This document shows, piece by piece, positions 29,150 to 40,869 of a DNA stretch of 64,000 bases. Numbering within the stretch: position 1 is the first letter of the stretch; every line of letters starts with the position of its first letter. The stretch lies in the NCBI RefSeq assembly GCF_963576545.1, contig NC_083648.1, forward strand, positions 20,757,654-20,821,653. Direction: 5' to 3'. The DNA comes from Limanda limanda (Eukaryota > Chordata > Actinopteri > Pleuronectiformes > Pleuronectidae). Below the pieces are notes generated by a model. It worked only from the letters and a program-made list of their open reading frames with translations, did not search any database and had not been told where the DNA came from. Both the position numbers and the translations under genes were made by a program.

Positions 29150-29678
29150 GTTGACTCACTGCCACTGGCTCATTGTAACACATGATGGACTTGAGCTGTC
29201 GTTAATGGGATTAGTTCCCTCAGTGCTTCTCTGCGTGAGAACAACATTAGCAGAGATCTTTGATGTCCTTTGATATGTGGGTTTATTGATTTTTTTCCAT
29301 AGCGTGTTTTTCTAGTTGATGTTGATTTATGGTCAAACTGAGAACACGACACAAAATGTACAGATGTCAGAGACATCATAGGGATATATCTGCTGTGGGT
29401 GTCTGTTTCTCAGAACAATAGTACACGCCCCTCTCAGCATCTCGAGACCTGTCATCAAGAACACAGAGATTCCAATTACTCCACCAACAGTGGCCTCAAA
29501 CTAGACTGTAGTGCAGCAAAAATCGTATGTAGTGTTTTGAGTAGTGGACTGCGTCTCTGATGTTTCTTAAAGCAGAAACTCTTGCTCTGGCAACACGTCA
29601 TTATGAAATATCACGGGGCATTGCTTGATATCAGTATTACATTTTAATCTGAGGGTATCTAATTGGGGATTTTCCCTT
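29150..29678. other. Gene-free region with internal similarity to 28245-28400
   Basis: The stretch GTACATGTTGACTCACTGCCA...GGCTC.TTGTAACACATGA occurs both at about 28250-28290 and at 29145-29185, followed by similar sequence (GAGCTG.CG.TAATG... TTAGTTCC). It is a local duplication or a shared repeat about 900 bp apart. Confidence 0.55.
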
Positions 29679-29679
29679 C

Positions 29680-29696
29680 AGAGGGTTAGGGTTAGG
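29680..29696. repeat. Short telomere-like repeat (GGGTTAGGGTTAGG)
   Basis: About two units of TTAGGG directly abut the left edge of the inverted LINE copy at 29697. Too short to claim a true interstitial telomere, but notable at a duplication junction. Confidence 0.6.
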
Positions 29697-29926
29697 CTCA
29701 TCGGCTTGGTCACGCTGCCTTGTATCAGACAGGAAGTCGGTGATCCACCTGCAGATGGAGTCAGGCACGCTCAGCTGGGAGAGCTTGTCCTGGAGCAGAT
29801 TAGGGATTATGGTGCTGAATGCAGAGCTGAGGTCCATAAACAGTGTCCTGGCATAGGTTCCTGGGGAGTCCAGGTGCTGGAGGATGAATTGGGCATGCCC
29901 TAAAAATGGCAGCTAAATATCAGTTA
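29697..29926 (-). mobile_element. LINE reverse-transcriptase fragment, copy B (inverted)
   Basis: Reverse complement of 24937-25166, with no difference that I can see over 230 bp, including about 25 bp of non-LINE flank (TAACTGATATTTAGCTGCCA). It encodes the same RT piece on the minus strand. It lacks the LINE 3' end that follows copy A, so it did not arise by ordinary target-primed insertion; a secondary duplication is more likely. Confidence 0.9.
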
Positions 29927-29929
29927 GGG

Positions 29930-32290
29930 GTAGTGTGGTCTTTACCAGATGTTAAAAGTCTTGCTGTGCACTGTTTCCTCCACTTCTCGTCTGTTATTTC
30001 CGAGCCAGCTCTGCTGTTTTCTTGCCTTTCTCTCCTGTAAAAACATATCAGAGTAAGCCCAGTCTTTGCTTTGCCTTTGCCTGTAATCCCTACAGTGCTT
30101 GTTACTACAATACCCTTCATCTAACTATTCAGTAGGGGGGTTTCTTATTACTTTGGGATGGTCCTCCTCTACTGATGTGTGTTGTGGATATTTACCACAG
30201 CGTCTCACCGCTGCTGTGCATTGTTGTTCTTCAACACAACCTTGTAAAACTGTTCAGGTATATTTATACAGTGTCTCTTCCACAGTAAGCAGCACTGCTG
30301 ATGTCCCGGAACATAAAACATTAAAGTGTTTTTCTCACCTCTGAGTGTGGCAACACTTCTCTTTGTATACTTTTCCTTTCATAAATATAAATATATATAT
30401 AAATGTATAAATACAAACATTGTCTGTACTCATTATCCATTTTCAAATCACAGCCCTTTTATGTTCTCATCCTTTATCTTAATCTTTTGCTTGCTATTGA
30501 ACCGTAAATGTAAGCTCTGTTGAAATAGAAAGGAGAGTGGAAAAAAGCCCACTCCACTTCTCATTGTCTGTCCCTCCTCTCGAGCTGCTAATGATATCAG
30601 TGATTTGCAGCTTAAATTTGTTTGTTTGCTTTCTTTCGCGTCTCACCTACGTCTCGATAATCTCTCCTCCTCTGCCTGTGATATGGCAGCCCAGTTTCCA
30701 CGCAGACTTTCATCTTGGCTAATTGCCTCTGATGGCCTCTGTGGGGAATTTCGAGCGAGAGATGCTGCGCCGCTCGCCAGACGCAGACGACGAGGAGTTA
30801 AACCTCGCCGCGTGGGATTAATGAAGGGTTAAAGCAGCAGATGACGAGAGGGAAGGGGGGCAGGAGGTTTGACAGGCTGTCACCACGACCCCAGGCTCTA
30901 CCCAAGGCAACCGAGAGGAGCTGGTGGCAAACGCAGGGTTCACCATGGAGCATTATGATGCTTGTTAACATGTGGGATGTCTTTTGCTCACTTGTCTTCG
31001 CCTGTGGTGGTCGCTGTTATTTGTTTGTATCTGCTGGATGTTGTGCGAGGCTGTCCATGTGCAGGGTAGCATCTGTTCCTGCTGCCTTTGTACGAGTTGG
31101 ACGGCATCTAGACCGCCGTTCCCTATTTTCCATGTGGTTACATCTTGTCTGTCGGGGGACGCGAGCTTCCACTTGAATACAGTTGGCCTGGTGCCCATAG
31201 CAACCCCTGTGACCTCTTTGCTCTTCGTCCTCACTCCCTCCCTTTCTTCATCCTCTGCATTGTTCAGCCACACCTGAAGTCTCCGAGGCACAGGGGTTCT
31301 CCGCCAGGTGTGTCCTTAATAGCATGCTGAGACGCATACAGATTTAAAGTGTGTGTGCCATCCACACAAGCTCACATATATACAGGGAGTGAATGATTCT
31401 CATGCTATGCGTTGTTTTCTGTCCTTTATTGAATATTTGAACAAGCAGAACATCTAAGAACGTGTCCTGTCACTGCACCCTTTATTCCCTCTCCTCTGCC
31501 TCAGAAGTCTGTGATCACATTTGTGACACAACAGTTCTATCCCCAAACCAAATATCATCGTCTCCACATCTGACACCGCTGAAGGTTATGTAGGTGTATG
31601 AGGTTTCTTTGAAAATGTCAGAATTCTGTTTGTTTTTAAATTTGATCGCTTTTTTTCCTGTGCTTGTGCTTAGATATTCATATCAGGCAGCAGTGGTTTG
31701 CTGCCAGCTTGCCTCTCTGTCTGTCTGTCATTTTGCCCTTCTGTGCGTCTGTGTCACTGTCCAGCATGCCTGTCAGACTTTCTTCTTTGCCCTTTTTTCC
31801 CCCTTCTGTCGTTCTCTGAGTTGACTCATGCTTCGTGTCTGAAGCGGTCGCTCCCCTCCTCCTGCTCACGCTATTTGTCTCATGGATCGTTCGTGGATGT
31901 GTTTGCTCCTCTCTGCTCGCACGGCGAGTTAGGATGTGTGCGTCTGCATGTTTGCACGTCAGTGTGTGTGTTTGTGTTAAGGCTACGGCTCGTCCACCCG
32001 TCAGTCAAACGTCTCTTGACAGAGTATTAGCTATCTGTAAAGGCAAGGTCACGGTGACTCAGACATGCAGAGGCAGGTAGAGCTACCACTGAGCCTTCAA
32101 GGAAGCAGCGTGATGCAGGTAGGATTATGGGAGATGTCCTTTTTATTTCAACTTGAATCTGATCTTTTTTTAAATTATTTATTGGCTTGGTAAATGTTTC
32201 ATGCTTGGGAAAACATTAGTAAAAGATTTTGAGTGCGAACATGTTTTCTATGCATTAACAGATAATTGCTTACATCTCTAGAAATAATGC
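29930..32290. other. Gene-free region
   Basis: No gene recognised. The part at 30580-31320 is more GC-balanced and looks single copy. Open frames are short and without resemblance to known proteins. Confidence 0.5.
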
Positions 32291-32297
32291 TCACGAC

Positions 32298-32777
32298 CAT
32301 AGACTGTAAATAAAGATGGACGTCGTGCCTTCTCTTCTACCACTATCAAGAAATGAAGCCAAAGTATCAGGGATGCAAATGCTGCCATCTCGTGCTGATC
32401 ATGTCCTTTGGAGCCAGAGTCCGGAGAGAAGCCATCAGGGAATTGAGTGGCAGTGTCGAGGTCCCATGACGTTATCACTCCACCAGTCGCAAGGCAGTCC
32501 CAGCTGTCAATTATTGATGAACTTAAACCAAACTTATTTGAACCATGAACACCTAAACATACATAATTGTTGTAAAAACGACCTAAAATGACAGTAAATA
32601 TCTTTGTGAAAAAATGATTGAAGGTGTACATTTTAGTTTGTGCCTTGTCACATCCACTAACATGGAGAAGGTAAGGTTTATGACCTATACTGCATCCCGC
32701 CATCAAAGGGGAATCAAGATGCTTTTGCTTCACTTTTGGGGAACAGGCATGTCGTCCATCTTTAAATACTGTCTATG
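32298..32777. mobile_element. CATAGACTGT-family MITE, fullest copy (about 480 bp)
   Basis: Terminal inverted repeats: left CATAGACTGTAAATAAAGAT continuing GGACG, right the inverse of CATAGACAGTATTTAAAGAT continuing GGACG. No transposase. Partial relatives in this window lie at 21080-21276, 29033-29143, 37330-37438, 49300-49715 and 56682-56700. Superfamily is not determined; no clear target duplication. Confidence 0.85.
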
Positions 32778-32779
32778 CT

Positions 32780-33600
32780 CCCAACCTGTCTGACCTTCTG
32801 CCACATATGTTAGACATGTTGCTGCATTCCCAGATCCTAGCATTACCAAATGACTTTGAAACGATTTCTAAACCTATTTTAAAAAAAATCCTTGAAATCA
32901 AGTTATCAATAGTGGATCAAAAGTTGGTGTAAACCCTATATTCATGTTAACTGATTTTTTTCATTGACTTTGACAGAATTGCTAAAATATGTATAACAAG
33001 ATCATGTTAATTAATCCAAGGTGGAGAGCTGATTTTGTTACCTTTAGATTAGATGGCATTAAATCTTGATGCTAATCTAATCTGTGCTTGTCTTTAGCTT
33101 CGTTATAATTATCATCGGTTTTTATTCATTAAACACTAAAAAAGAACTAGAATAACCATTTCCTGTGGTGAGAAACTATTTTTGCAGTGGCATAGAGATA
33201 GCGTAGGCAATGCTATCCCACACATCAAATGCAGATTTTTTTTTTACCCAGGCAAAACACATTTAAGTCTGTAGTCAGACAAACACGTTCCGAATGAAGA
33301 AATACTGTAACAGATGGTTGGTGTGTCGCAAACTCACCCAGACAAATTTGGCTACCTAAGCAGATGTGTGCACAAACACTAATGCACACACTGAAGGAAA
33401 CACACACGCTTTAAGAAGTGCCGTCTGAAATGGGTTGAAAACGTGCACAGAAGCTGGCAACCGAGCAGGTGCGGGCAAACACACGCAATCAGTGCAGGAG
33501 GGCAGCGAGTCACTCCCATGAGCGCACAGCGTCAGAGGGAAGTGAGGGTCCCTGTGTGTGTAGAACTTGGATCTCAACCGCATGAAGCACAGAGCAGCGG
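32780..33600. other. Gene-free region
   Basis: AT-rich to 33240, then mixed; no gene or named repeat recognised. Confidence 0.5.
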
Positions 33601-33724
33601 GGAAGAGGGAGAGAGAGAGAGGGATGGAGGTGGAGAGTGTAGGAAAGGGAGGGGGAGCAGATGGGTCAGCCATCTGGTGGATGGAGGAAAAGCGACAGAG
33701 ATGAAAAGAAGAGAGAGGGTCTAC

Positions 33725-33727
<3 letters not shown>

Positions 33728-33815
<88 letters not shown>
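33728..33815. repeat. (GA)n microsatellite
   Basis: About 88 bp of nearly perfect GA dinucleotides, preceded by purine-rich sequence from about 33600. Confidence 0.97.
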
Positions 33816-33817
<2 letters not shown>

Positions 33818-33989
33818 GGAGGGATGCTTGTGGAGGGGGGGTTGATGGGAGATGTGTGTGTAAATGGAGAAGGAGTGTGTGTGTTGTGTGTGCGTGGGAC
33901 TGTTTATGTGTGCAGCCGGGCTGGTTCAGATGAGACTCAGGTGCCAGTGGACGGTGCAGTTGAGTCGCTCTGGCATGTTGCTGAATACA

Positions 33990-34018
33990 CGAAACACACT
34001 CACACACCACACACACAC

Positions 34019-34067
<49 letters not shown>

Positions 34068-34115
34068 ACACACCACACACCACACACCACACACCACACA
34101 CCACACACCACACAC

Positions 34116-34156
<41 letters not shown>
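33990..34156. repeat. (CA)n microsatellite with a (CACCACA)n heptamer core
   Basis: CA dinucleotides at both ends, with about nine to ten copies of a 7-bp CACCACA unit between about 34064 and 34127. Confidence 0.95.
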
Positions 34157-34157
<1 letters not shown>

Positions 34158-34282
34158 ACACCTACATCTTTCTTTCATGTTGTCAATTACGTAACCCTCA
34201 GTAGTCACCAATCACGCCGAAGTGATCAAATCACAGGACTGAATCAAGACGTGCTGTTTACAACTACAGTCTAAAGTGCCTT

Positions 34283-34828
34283 CTCTAGCTGCTTTCAGAC
34301 ATGCACTGAAATCCTGATAATCTCCTGACAGTCTCCTGAGGGGATGTTTGTGAGAACACAAATGTCTGATTGAAAGCCTCCAGATATTCTACGGAGTCTC
34401 TCCTGCCAGCCGCCTAGTGAAATAAAAATGTCTAAATGAGCAGATCTTATAAAAATGCAGGAGATCCTCCGCAGGATTCACCGCGAGCAAGTGGCCATGT
34501 TGAATCTCTCAGGGTGAGAAAGCGGAGCCACCCGGGTAGAAGACAGTATAGAAGATGTTAATGTCGAAAAATAACGAGATTCAAGAGCTCGTGCTGATAA
34601 GGGTTGACGCCGGAAGTCAATGTACTATAAACAAAAACGTGTGAGCTCTGCAATAGAATTAAAATGTTGGGCCACCCCTCACCTGAACTCTCCAGACACG
34701 CTTGTGTTGTTGTGAAAGCGTCTGGACCTAAAATCTCCTGCAGCGTTGTTCAAATGTGAAAGGAAACATCAAGACCCACTTTTCCATATATTTATAGAGT
34801 TCATGTCTGAAAATAGCTTCAGAAACAA
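34283..34828. mobile_element. TTTCAGACATG-family TIR element, second copy
   Basis: Left end AGCTGCTTTCAGACATGCAC at about 34289, right end TTCATGTCTGAAAATAGCTT at about 34799-34818: inverted ends of about 18 bp. Internal sequence includes TCTCCTGA/ATCCTCCG motifs typical of these fish elements. No coding capacity. Related to the block at 389-1290. Confidence 0.7.
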
Positions 34829-36815
34829 GTACACCACACACCGTAATACAATATAAATATGTTGACCACTGTTCCTTTCTTTCAGATATGATATGATATG
34901 ATACAACAACCGGTGTCAGTTCATTTCTGAAAACAGCTTGTGCTTGTTGTGGTTTAGTGTTGATTGGCCAAAGAAAAGAGATACGATAGTATAAATACTA
35001 CATACAGTATACTACAAAGAAAACATTTTAATCTGCGTTTCATGTGAAATAGATGTATATATTACTATTTATTAAAGTGCACAATTGTATCCTCACATCT
35101 GCCTGCTGTATTTAAATGTTCAAATTTCAAAATGCTTCCTTAAGGATGTTTGTGGTTTCCATAAGAAACAGCATTATTTCATGAATCTAATTTTGTTTCT
35201 TGTGAGTTTTTGGGTCTAAGAGGTTGATTGTCTGTTCATACAGGAAATGTTTTGCTGAAAAAAGAAACCCCAAACTATTGCATGGTCAATTTTTATTTGG
35301 AATATAAATGAAAAATCAAAAGCACAATAGCCCAGGACATCTATTTCTTAGTTACATTACTTTCTATTATTGCATTCTCTTCTTCCTACAGTTACCTCAT
35401 AGCCTATTATATGTTACTTCTCTGTGTCACAGCTACATGGATGAGCCACACTGTTACACTGGGTGACACATTCTTCATTACAATGAACATGGGTACTGTA
35501 GTTTGGTATGAGTCAATCCCACATACACTGTCCTTCTGGGAACCAAATGTGTATGAATACACAAGCTGAAAATAGTTCCTAACAAATACACTACATGCTT
35601 CTATTTGTGAGATATTGCAGTCACGAGCAGAGCCATGCACAGTAGTAAACCACCCACAGTATCACATTATGTGCTGTGAATAAAACTGTAAAATTCTTAA
35701 ACAGCAGTTCAGTGTGGTTAGCCAAGGTTAATGTAGCTTAATGCTACAGAAAAATAATTTATTTGAGTATATAATTGAAAAGAAATCCACAGGCATCAAC
35801 TCACTTCAATAACCTCTTAGATAGATGCAGTTTTTTCCCCTGGCATAAACAGATATAAACAGCTCGTTTAGATATAAATATAAAATCTTTTTTCATTCCC
35901 TGCTAAGATTGCATTTCATTTGAGCACACAGACTCAGAAATACACACATTCAAATAAGCAGACACATGAGTAGATACTTAAACAGTTGCCTTGTGCTCCT
36001 TGTTGTTTCTACATTGCTAACACTTGACGTGTTGAAGTTTTAAACATGAAAAAAGTGACAGTCCAAATATTTTCTCTAAGCATCACCATGGTGAGGGGGG
36101 TACTCACGATAAAAATTGCTATTACTTGTACCTTGCTGCTGCAGCACCATCCCCTGATGACTGCTGCACAGACTCCCAATGCACAAGATGGCAGCATGTG
36201 TACCCAGGAGGATTGGGCTTCACGTCTGGATAGTGGTAGCAAGTGAGGATGCATCGTCTAACTTTATACTAACCCCAGAAGCCACTCTGCCCAGAATCTC
36301 TACTTTTGTAGTAATGATTTATGAGTAGGTTAGAGGGTTCAAAATTATGTCTGTGAAGAAACCTTGACAGAAAAAGTAAACAAAATGTGTGCATAAATCT
36401 AATAGGACAAGTACTAGAACCTGCTCTGTTTAGACCCAGGTGAGAAAAACAGCCAAAACCTAGATGGGGGTAGAATAAAAGAAAAAATGGAATTTAACAA
36501 CACTCATTGCATCACTTCACCAGATGATGTATTTTCATGGGAATTGAAGAATAATTCCATTTTGACTTTGTGTAACATGTGTAAAATAAATTGAAACTGA
36601 CCAGCAGAAGTGAGTCAAATTCGCCCCATCTGGCCCTGGAGTTAGCTCCTTCCAGAGGCCCAGAGACCAGCAGATTGATGAAGTTAGGCGGCCCACAGCT
36701 TGTGTCCAGGATCTTACACATACTGAATATTCTGGATCAAGCCTTAACTGCTCTGCAACATTCTCTTTTCCAAATAAAGGAATAGTAGTCATTTGAATCT
36801 TACTGTTAAAGTATT
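34829..36815. other. Gene-free region
   Basis: AT-rich. A half-end TTCATTTCTGAAAACAGCTT at 34920-34939 echoes the preceding TIR element. 36160-36275 weakly recalls the CATAGACTGT family. No gene recognised. Confidence 0.5.
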
Positions 36816-36819
36816 AAAG

Positions 36820-37139
36820 CTAGGGCAGGGCAATTACTAGAAAATGTATCATAACTGACATTTATAACCTCTGACAGACTTAATCTTGCTCATCTCGGTT
36901 AATACTTTGCCCAATGTGTGCATTTATTAACTGTCGGGTTTCCGCTATGTTCATTTTGCAGCGGTGGCTTGTACCGTGCTGTATGACCCTGCTGCATGAC
37001 CTCTCTCCTCACTCCCCCACTGATCTGTTCTCACTTTACACGTTGATTTGCCATAGGGTTTATGAGACACGTATTTAAACACAATCATAATCGAGTTTGG
37101 AATAATAATGATATTGATTTAAAGTCATATCAGCCCTAG
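36820..37139. mobile_element. Small hAT-like MITE (CTAGGGC... GCCCTAG)
   Basis: Left end CTAGGGCAGGGCAATTAC and right end ATATCAGCCCTAG are short inverted termini like those of fish hAT-type MITEs. About 320 bp, no coding capacity, no visible target duplication. Confidence 0.5.
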
Positions 37140-37329
37140 ACTGTCAAAATACAAGTTAGAAAAATGTTTCTCAAAGATGATTTCTGTCATTTTAGATAGG
37201 TCATATCACACTGATTCATTTGATCTGCAAAGTTTATTTTTATTTAGTATTTGAAGCTGTAAAAACTGGTGAAACAGCTGAGACTGACTCACAATTGGTG
37301 AATTGGCTGGACCTTGATCGCTTAGCTTC

Positions 37330-37438
37330 TGCGCAGACTCTAGCTTCAAATACAGTAACCTCAAGAATGCAAGATGGGGGCATCCATAAATGGGCCAGAA
37401 GGTGGAGACGCGTCATCCATCTTTATTTACATTCTATG
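37330..37438. repeat. Right end of a CATAGACTGT-family element
   Basis: Ends GCGTCATCCATCTTTATTTA followed by CATTCTATG, the right terminal repeat of the 32298-32777 family; preceding AAGATGGGGGCATC also fits. Confidence 0.55.
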
Positions 37439-37439
37439 C

Positions 37440-39850
37440 TTTATACCAACCTTTCCCCTTGCTCCCAGTGTCTGTACCTGTGGAGGGTGTGTTGCTGCCT
37501 GTGTTCGACTTCGTCTCCCCAATCTTTTTCATATATCCATTTAACGATATTTAGAAAATTGTCAAAATAGACTGAAGTTATCCTGCCACCTGTTTAGAGG
37601 CACTTCAGTCCAATATTGTTATTCATCATGCAACTCAGGGTTTCGCACACACATTTAATGATGACACATTTGTTGTTTTTGCATCCCTGTAGAACTGGGC
37701 CAGCTTAGCATTCTGCCACTGTCTAAACACCTATAGAGCAGACAGACTAATATATAAGTGGTTCATTAGGGTTCTTTCATGGTTGACGTTTTTGAATACA
37801 AATCAGGATTCTGGACATGCTTTTGTACAGCTCTCCAATCCTCTCAAAAGCGTGTATATGGATTATCTGACCATCCACAACGACTGTACCTTCCTCCTAG
37901 TGGCATGCACATGAAACACTTGAAGTCCTATCCTTTCTGTGAAACCCAGACGATTCCTAAATGTGAGCTTACCAATGTGGACATGACACAGCAGGTATAT
38001 AAGGGAACTGGAAGGAGATTTTCTCCTCTTTTGAAGGAGGGCTTTCACTTTGCCAATCTCAAGCCCCAGCACCAATTAAGCGTCCAGATCTTGGTCCAGT
38101 CTGCCCACTGAGCGCACAAGACAAAAATTGAGTAAATTAACTCCAGCAACCAGCTCCTGGTAAGACGGCAAACAAACTCAACCCTCAAACTGTCAAAGGA
38201 ACGCAGCCTCAACAGGATAGCACCTTGGTAGAATTACTGAATTTAAATGTTGTATCTGTCATATTACTTGTCACTGAAAAAGTAATCACTTTATTGACGC
38301 ACATGACTCGGAAATGTGTAACTGGGTGTTATGTAAAGAGCTAGAGGTGTTTGTGTGGAGATTAGACACATAAGATTGATTTTAATATATAGATATAGAG
38401 GAAGGTGTAATTATGATAGTCAGGACCTCAATACAAATTTCACATGCCTTTTCAAAGGATGTACTTGCATATACTTAATTATATGCAGACGAAAATACAA
38501 GCAAAAGGCAAAACATGGAATGATACACTGGCAGCATGACAGCATAAAGGAAAAGAAAAAGAATACAACTGGATTGTAAACCACAGATAAGTGACAGGGC
38601 TGAAAAAAACTACATAAAGGGGGAAGAAGATGGTTTGATGAGACAGAGAGAGAGCCAGACAGGACTAAAAGAAAGAGAGTCGAGGTGATGATGTAAAATA
38701 CCAGAAAAATGTCTGGTAGGGCTGAAAAGATCAAAGAAATCATCCTCCCCAAAGCCTAGATGTCAGAAAATGGAGACCAATTTATTGTGGATGGCAGGAA
38801 GCCCGACTCCACCTGTAAATTACAGTCTGTCTGCCGGAGCAGTGCCGAAACAACACTGGCCGCTGATGAAAGAGAGCGTGAACATGATGGGAAACGACAT
38901 TACACGGAGGAGCGACACCGATTCCACATTCCGTCCGCAACTCTGCAACTAGCTTTCATCACTGTATGAAACCCACTAATGCTTTAATTATTGTTAATAT
39001 GATCGCAGGTATAGGGACAATTTATCATTGTTAGCTGTTCAGCCACTGCCAACTCAATTCTCTCGGTGTGCTGGGTGGGGTGAAAATTAACCACCATATA
39101 ATTTGTTCAAACTTTATTTTCTCTCTGCTTGGATGCTTGATAATTACCATCATTACTGTGATTATCACTCACTTGGCTCTTCTTGTTGTGTTTGTTATTC
39201 ATGAGCACATCTTTCCTTGCATTCACATCCCAAGTGATGGTGCAGATGTATAAAGGCTTTTTTCTTCTTTTTAGTCCTGTGATATTTATGCAGGTGTGTG
39301 TGTGTGTGTGTGTGTGTGTCCTTTGTTGGATTGGATTTTCACAGTGGTCTTTTTCCCTTTAGGGACGGATTGATGAAAAATCTTTATTTAACGCAGATCA
39401 TAAAGGGGAACACACAAAAGCCTTCTGTTGGCTGGCAGCTTGACATTGAGCCTGTACTTCTGAAAATGAAATGTGACAATAGATGTCGACATGTTCACAC
39501 ACAGACACACACACACACAGACACACACACACTCAGATCATACATTTCCAGACATTTTCTGCATTAACAATGCATAGTGAGGTATACTACAAAATTCACT
39601 TTGAAATTCTGATGAACCGTTCTTTTATTTAAAGTGGATGAAAAGAAATGCGGCTCTCAAGGTACTCAATGTTTTGCTTAAATTGTATATATCAGGGGTT
39701 TCTTTTGTCTCATGAGGTAGTCAGACAAGGAGGATGTTTTTGTTTCATAGTATTATATCTGTTATTTTAATTACCTCTTATTTTTAAATGGAAACATGTC
39801 TTTTCAGATTGTGTTTCCCCTGCAAAATGAATCAAAATCAATAACTGAAA
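37440..39850. other. Gene-free region with a small (GT)n at 39296-39319
   Basis: No gene recognised. A CA-rich patch lies at 39498-39532. The open frame at 37779-38111 has no resemblance to known proteins. Confidence 0.5.
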
Positions 39851-39854
39851 TCTC

Positions 39855-39935
39855 TCATCAACAAAGGTACTCAGACCTGTCAGTGCTTTGTTGAAGCACC
39901 TTTGGCAGCATTGTCAGCTGTCAGTCTGAGGGTTA
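39855..39935 (-). mobile_element. Tc1-like transposon end fragment
   Basis: GTACTCAGACC.GTCAGT, then GCTTTGTTGAAGCACCTTTG and GCAGCA is the reverse of the end of a classic fish Tc1-like transposase gene and its 3' UTR (CAAAGGTGCTTCAACAAAG...). Only this short piece is present. Confidence 0.65.
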
Positions 39936-40380
39936 ATTTTAAAAATAAATAATAAATAAATTTAATGTTTGAAAGAATTTGTCAGTGAATGAGAACTAAA
40001 CAATTTGAAAGACGAGCTAATGAATTATTGCTGAGTCTTCAACAACCTTCATCAGTTGAATGACAAACTGTTGCTAAATCATTTCCTACATTATTTATCT
40101 ATATTTATTTATAAGAAAGACCTTGCAAATTCTCCAAGAGAGAGGGCTGGAACATCTTCCCTTAAGAATTGGACACCACTCGCTACGTCATCAGCAGCCA
40201 ACCAACGTTATTACAGTGACAAACAATATCAACTTACATTACGATATTAACAACCGTTATCAACCAACATTATAATAGTGACACATCTGACAACTGCAGG
40301 ACATTTGGTACAGTCAGTCGGGACGTTTACATCGTCTATTTCAATGTAACGTTAACTTCCTGTGGCAAATAACGGACTAA

Positions 40381-40538
40381 CTGTACATGTAGCACAATCC
40401 CTCCTCTTGTGCTTATAGTAATTTTTTATATTTAATTTTTGTTTCATTTTATATTTTTTATATTTATACTTGCACAAATACACAACAGAAAATTGTAAAA
40501 TGTGTAAACCTGCTTGGCAATAAAACCTGATGCTGATT
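40381..40538 (+). mobile_element. LINE 3' end (same family as 25274-25453)
   Basis: Shares CTGTACAT...GCACAATCCCTC, GTGCTTATAGT.ATTTTTTA, TATACT.GCACAAATACAC and the terminus CCTGCTTGGCAATAAAACCT followed by GATGCTGATT with the other copy. The 5' part of the LINE is missing, as is usual. Confidence 0.75.
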
Positions 40539-40734
40539 ACTAGCCCTCAGAGAAAAGGTTATAACACGAGTGGGGAAGCTCGAAAAATTGTCAAGCAGCA
40601 AATTTAGCAGAGAAATTTGGTAAAACTAGGAGATTTTTTGCAATTTTGACTTCTGCGACTTATCCGATATCTGATTTACACATTCATATTATTCCTTCCT
40701 GTAATCCTTACCCTGTTTTATAACCACACAAGAA

Positions 40735-40866
40735 GAAGATAATATAACCCAGCTTTTAGCCATGGACTTTTGTGTGAAGCACTTTGTAACCTCGTTTTGA
40801 TAAGTGCTATACAAATAAAGTTAATTATTATTATTGTTATTATAATAATTATTATTATTATTATTA
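40735..40866 (+). mobile_element. LINE/SINE 3' tail with (TTA)n
   Basis: GTGTGAAGCACTTTGTAACC, AAGTGCTATACAAATAAAGT and an ATTATT tail. This is a common fish non-LTR 3' end, different from the GATTCTGATT family. Confidence 0.65.
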
Positions 40867-40869
40867 GGT

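Noticed and set aside
29680..29696. Ancient telomere or chromosome-fusion site
   Set aside because: Only about two TTAGGG units, far too short. Kept only as a junction detail of the inverted LINE copy.
33443..34211. Long open frames (253 and 181 residues) in both strands
   Set aside because: Translations of GA and CA microsatellites (Arg-Glu, Thr-His and Cys-Val repeats).
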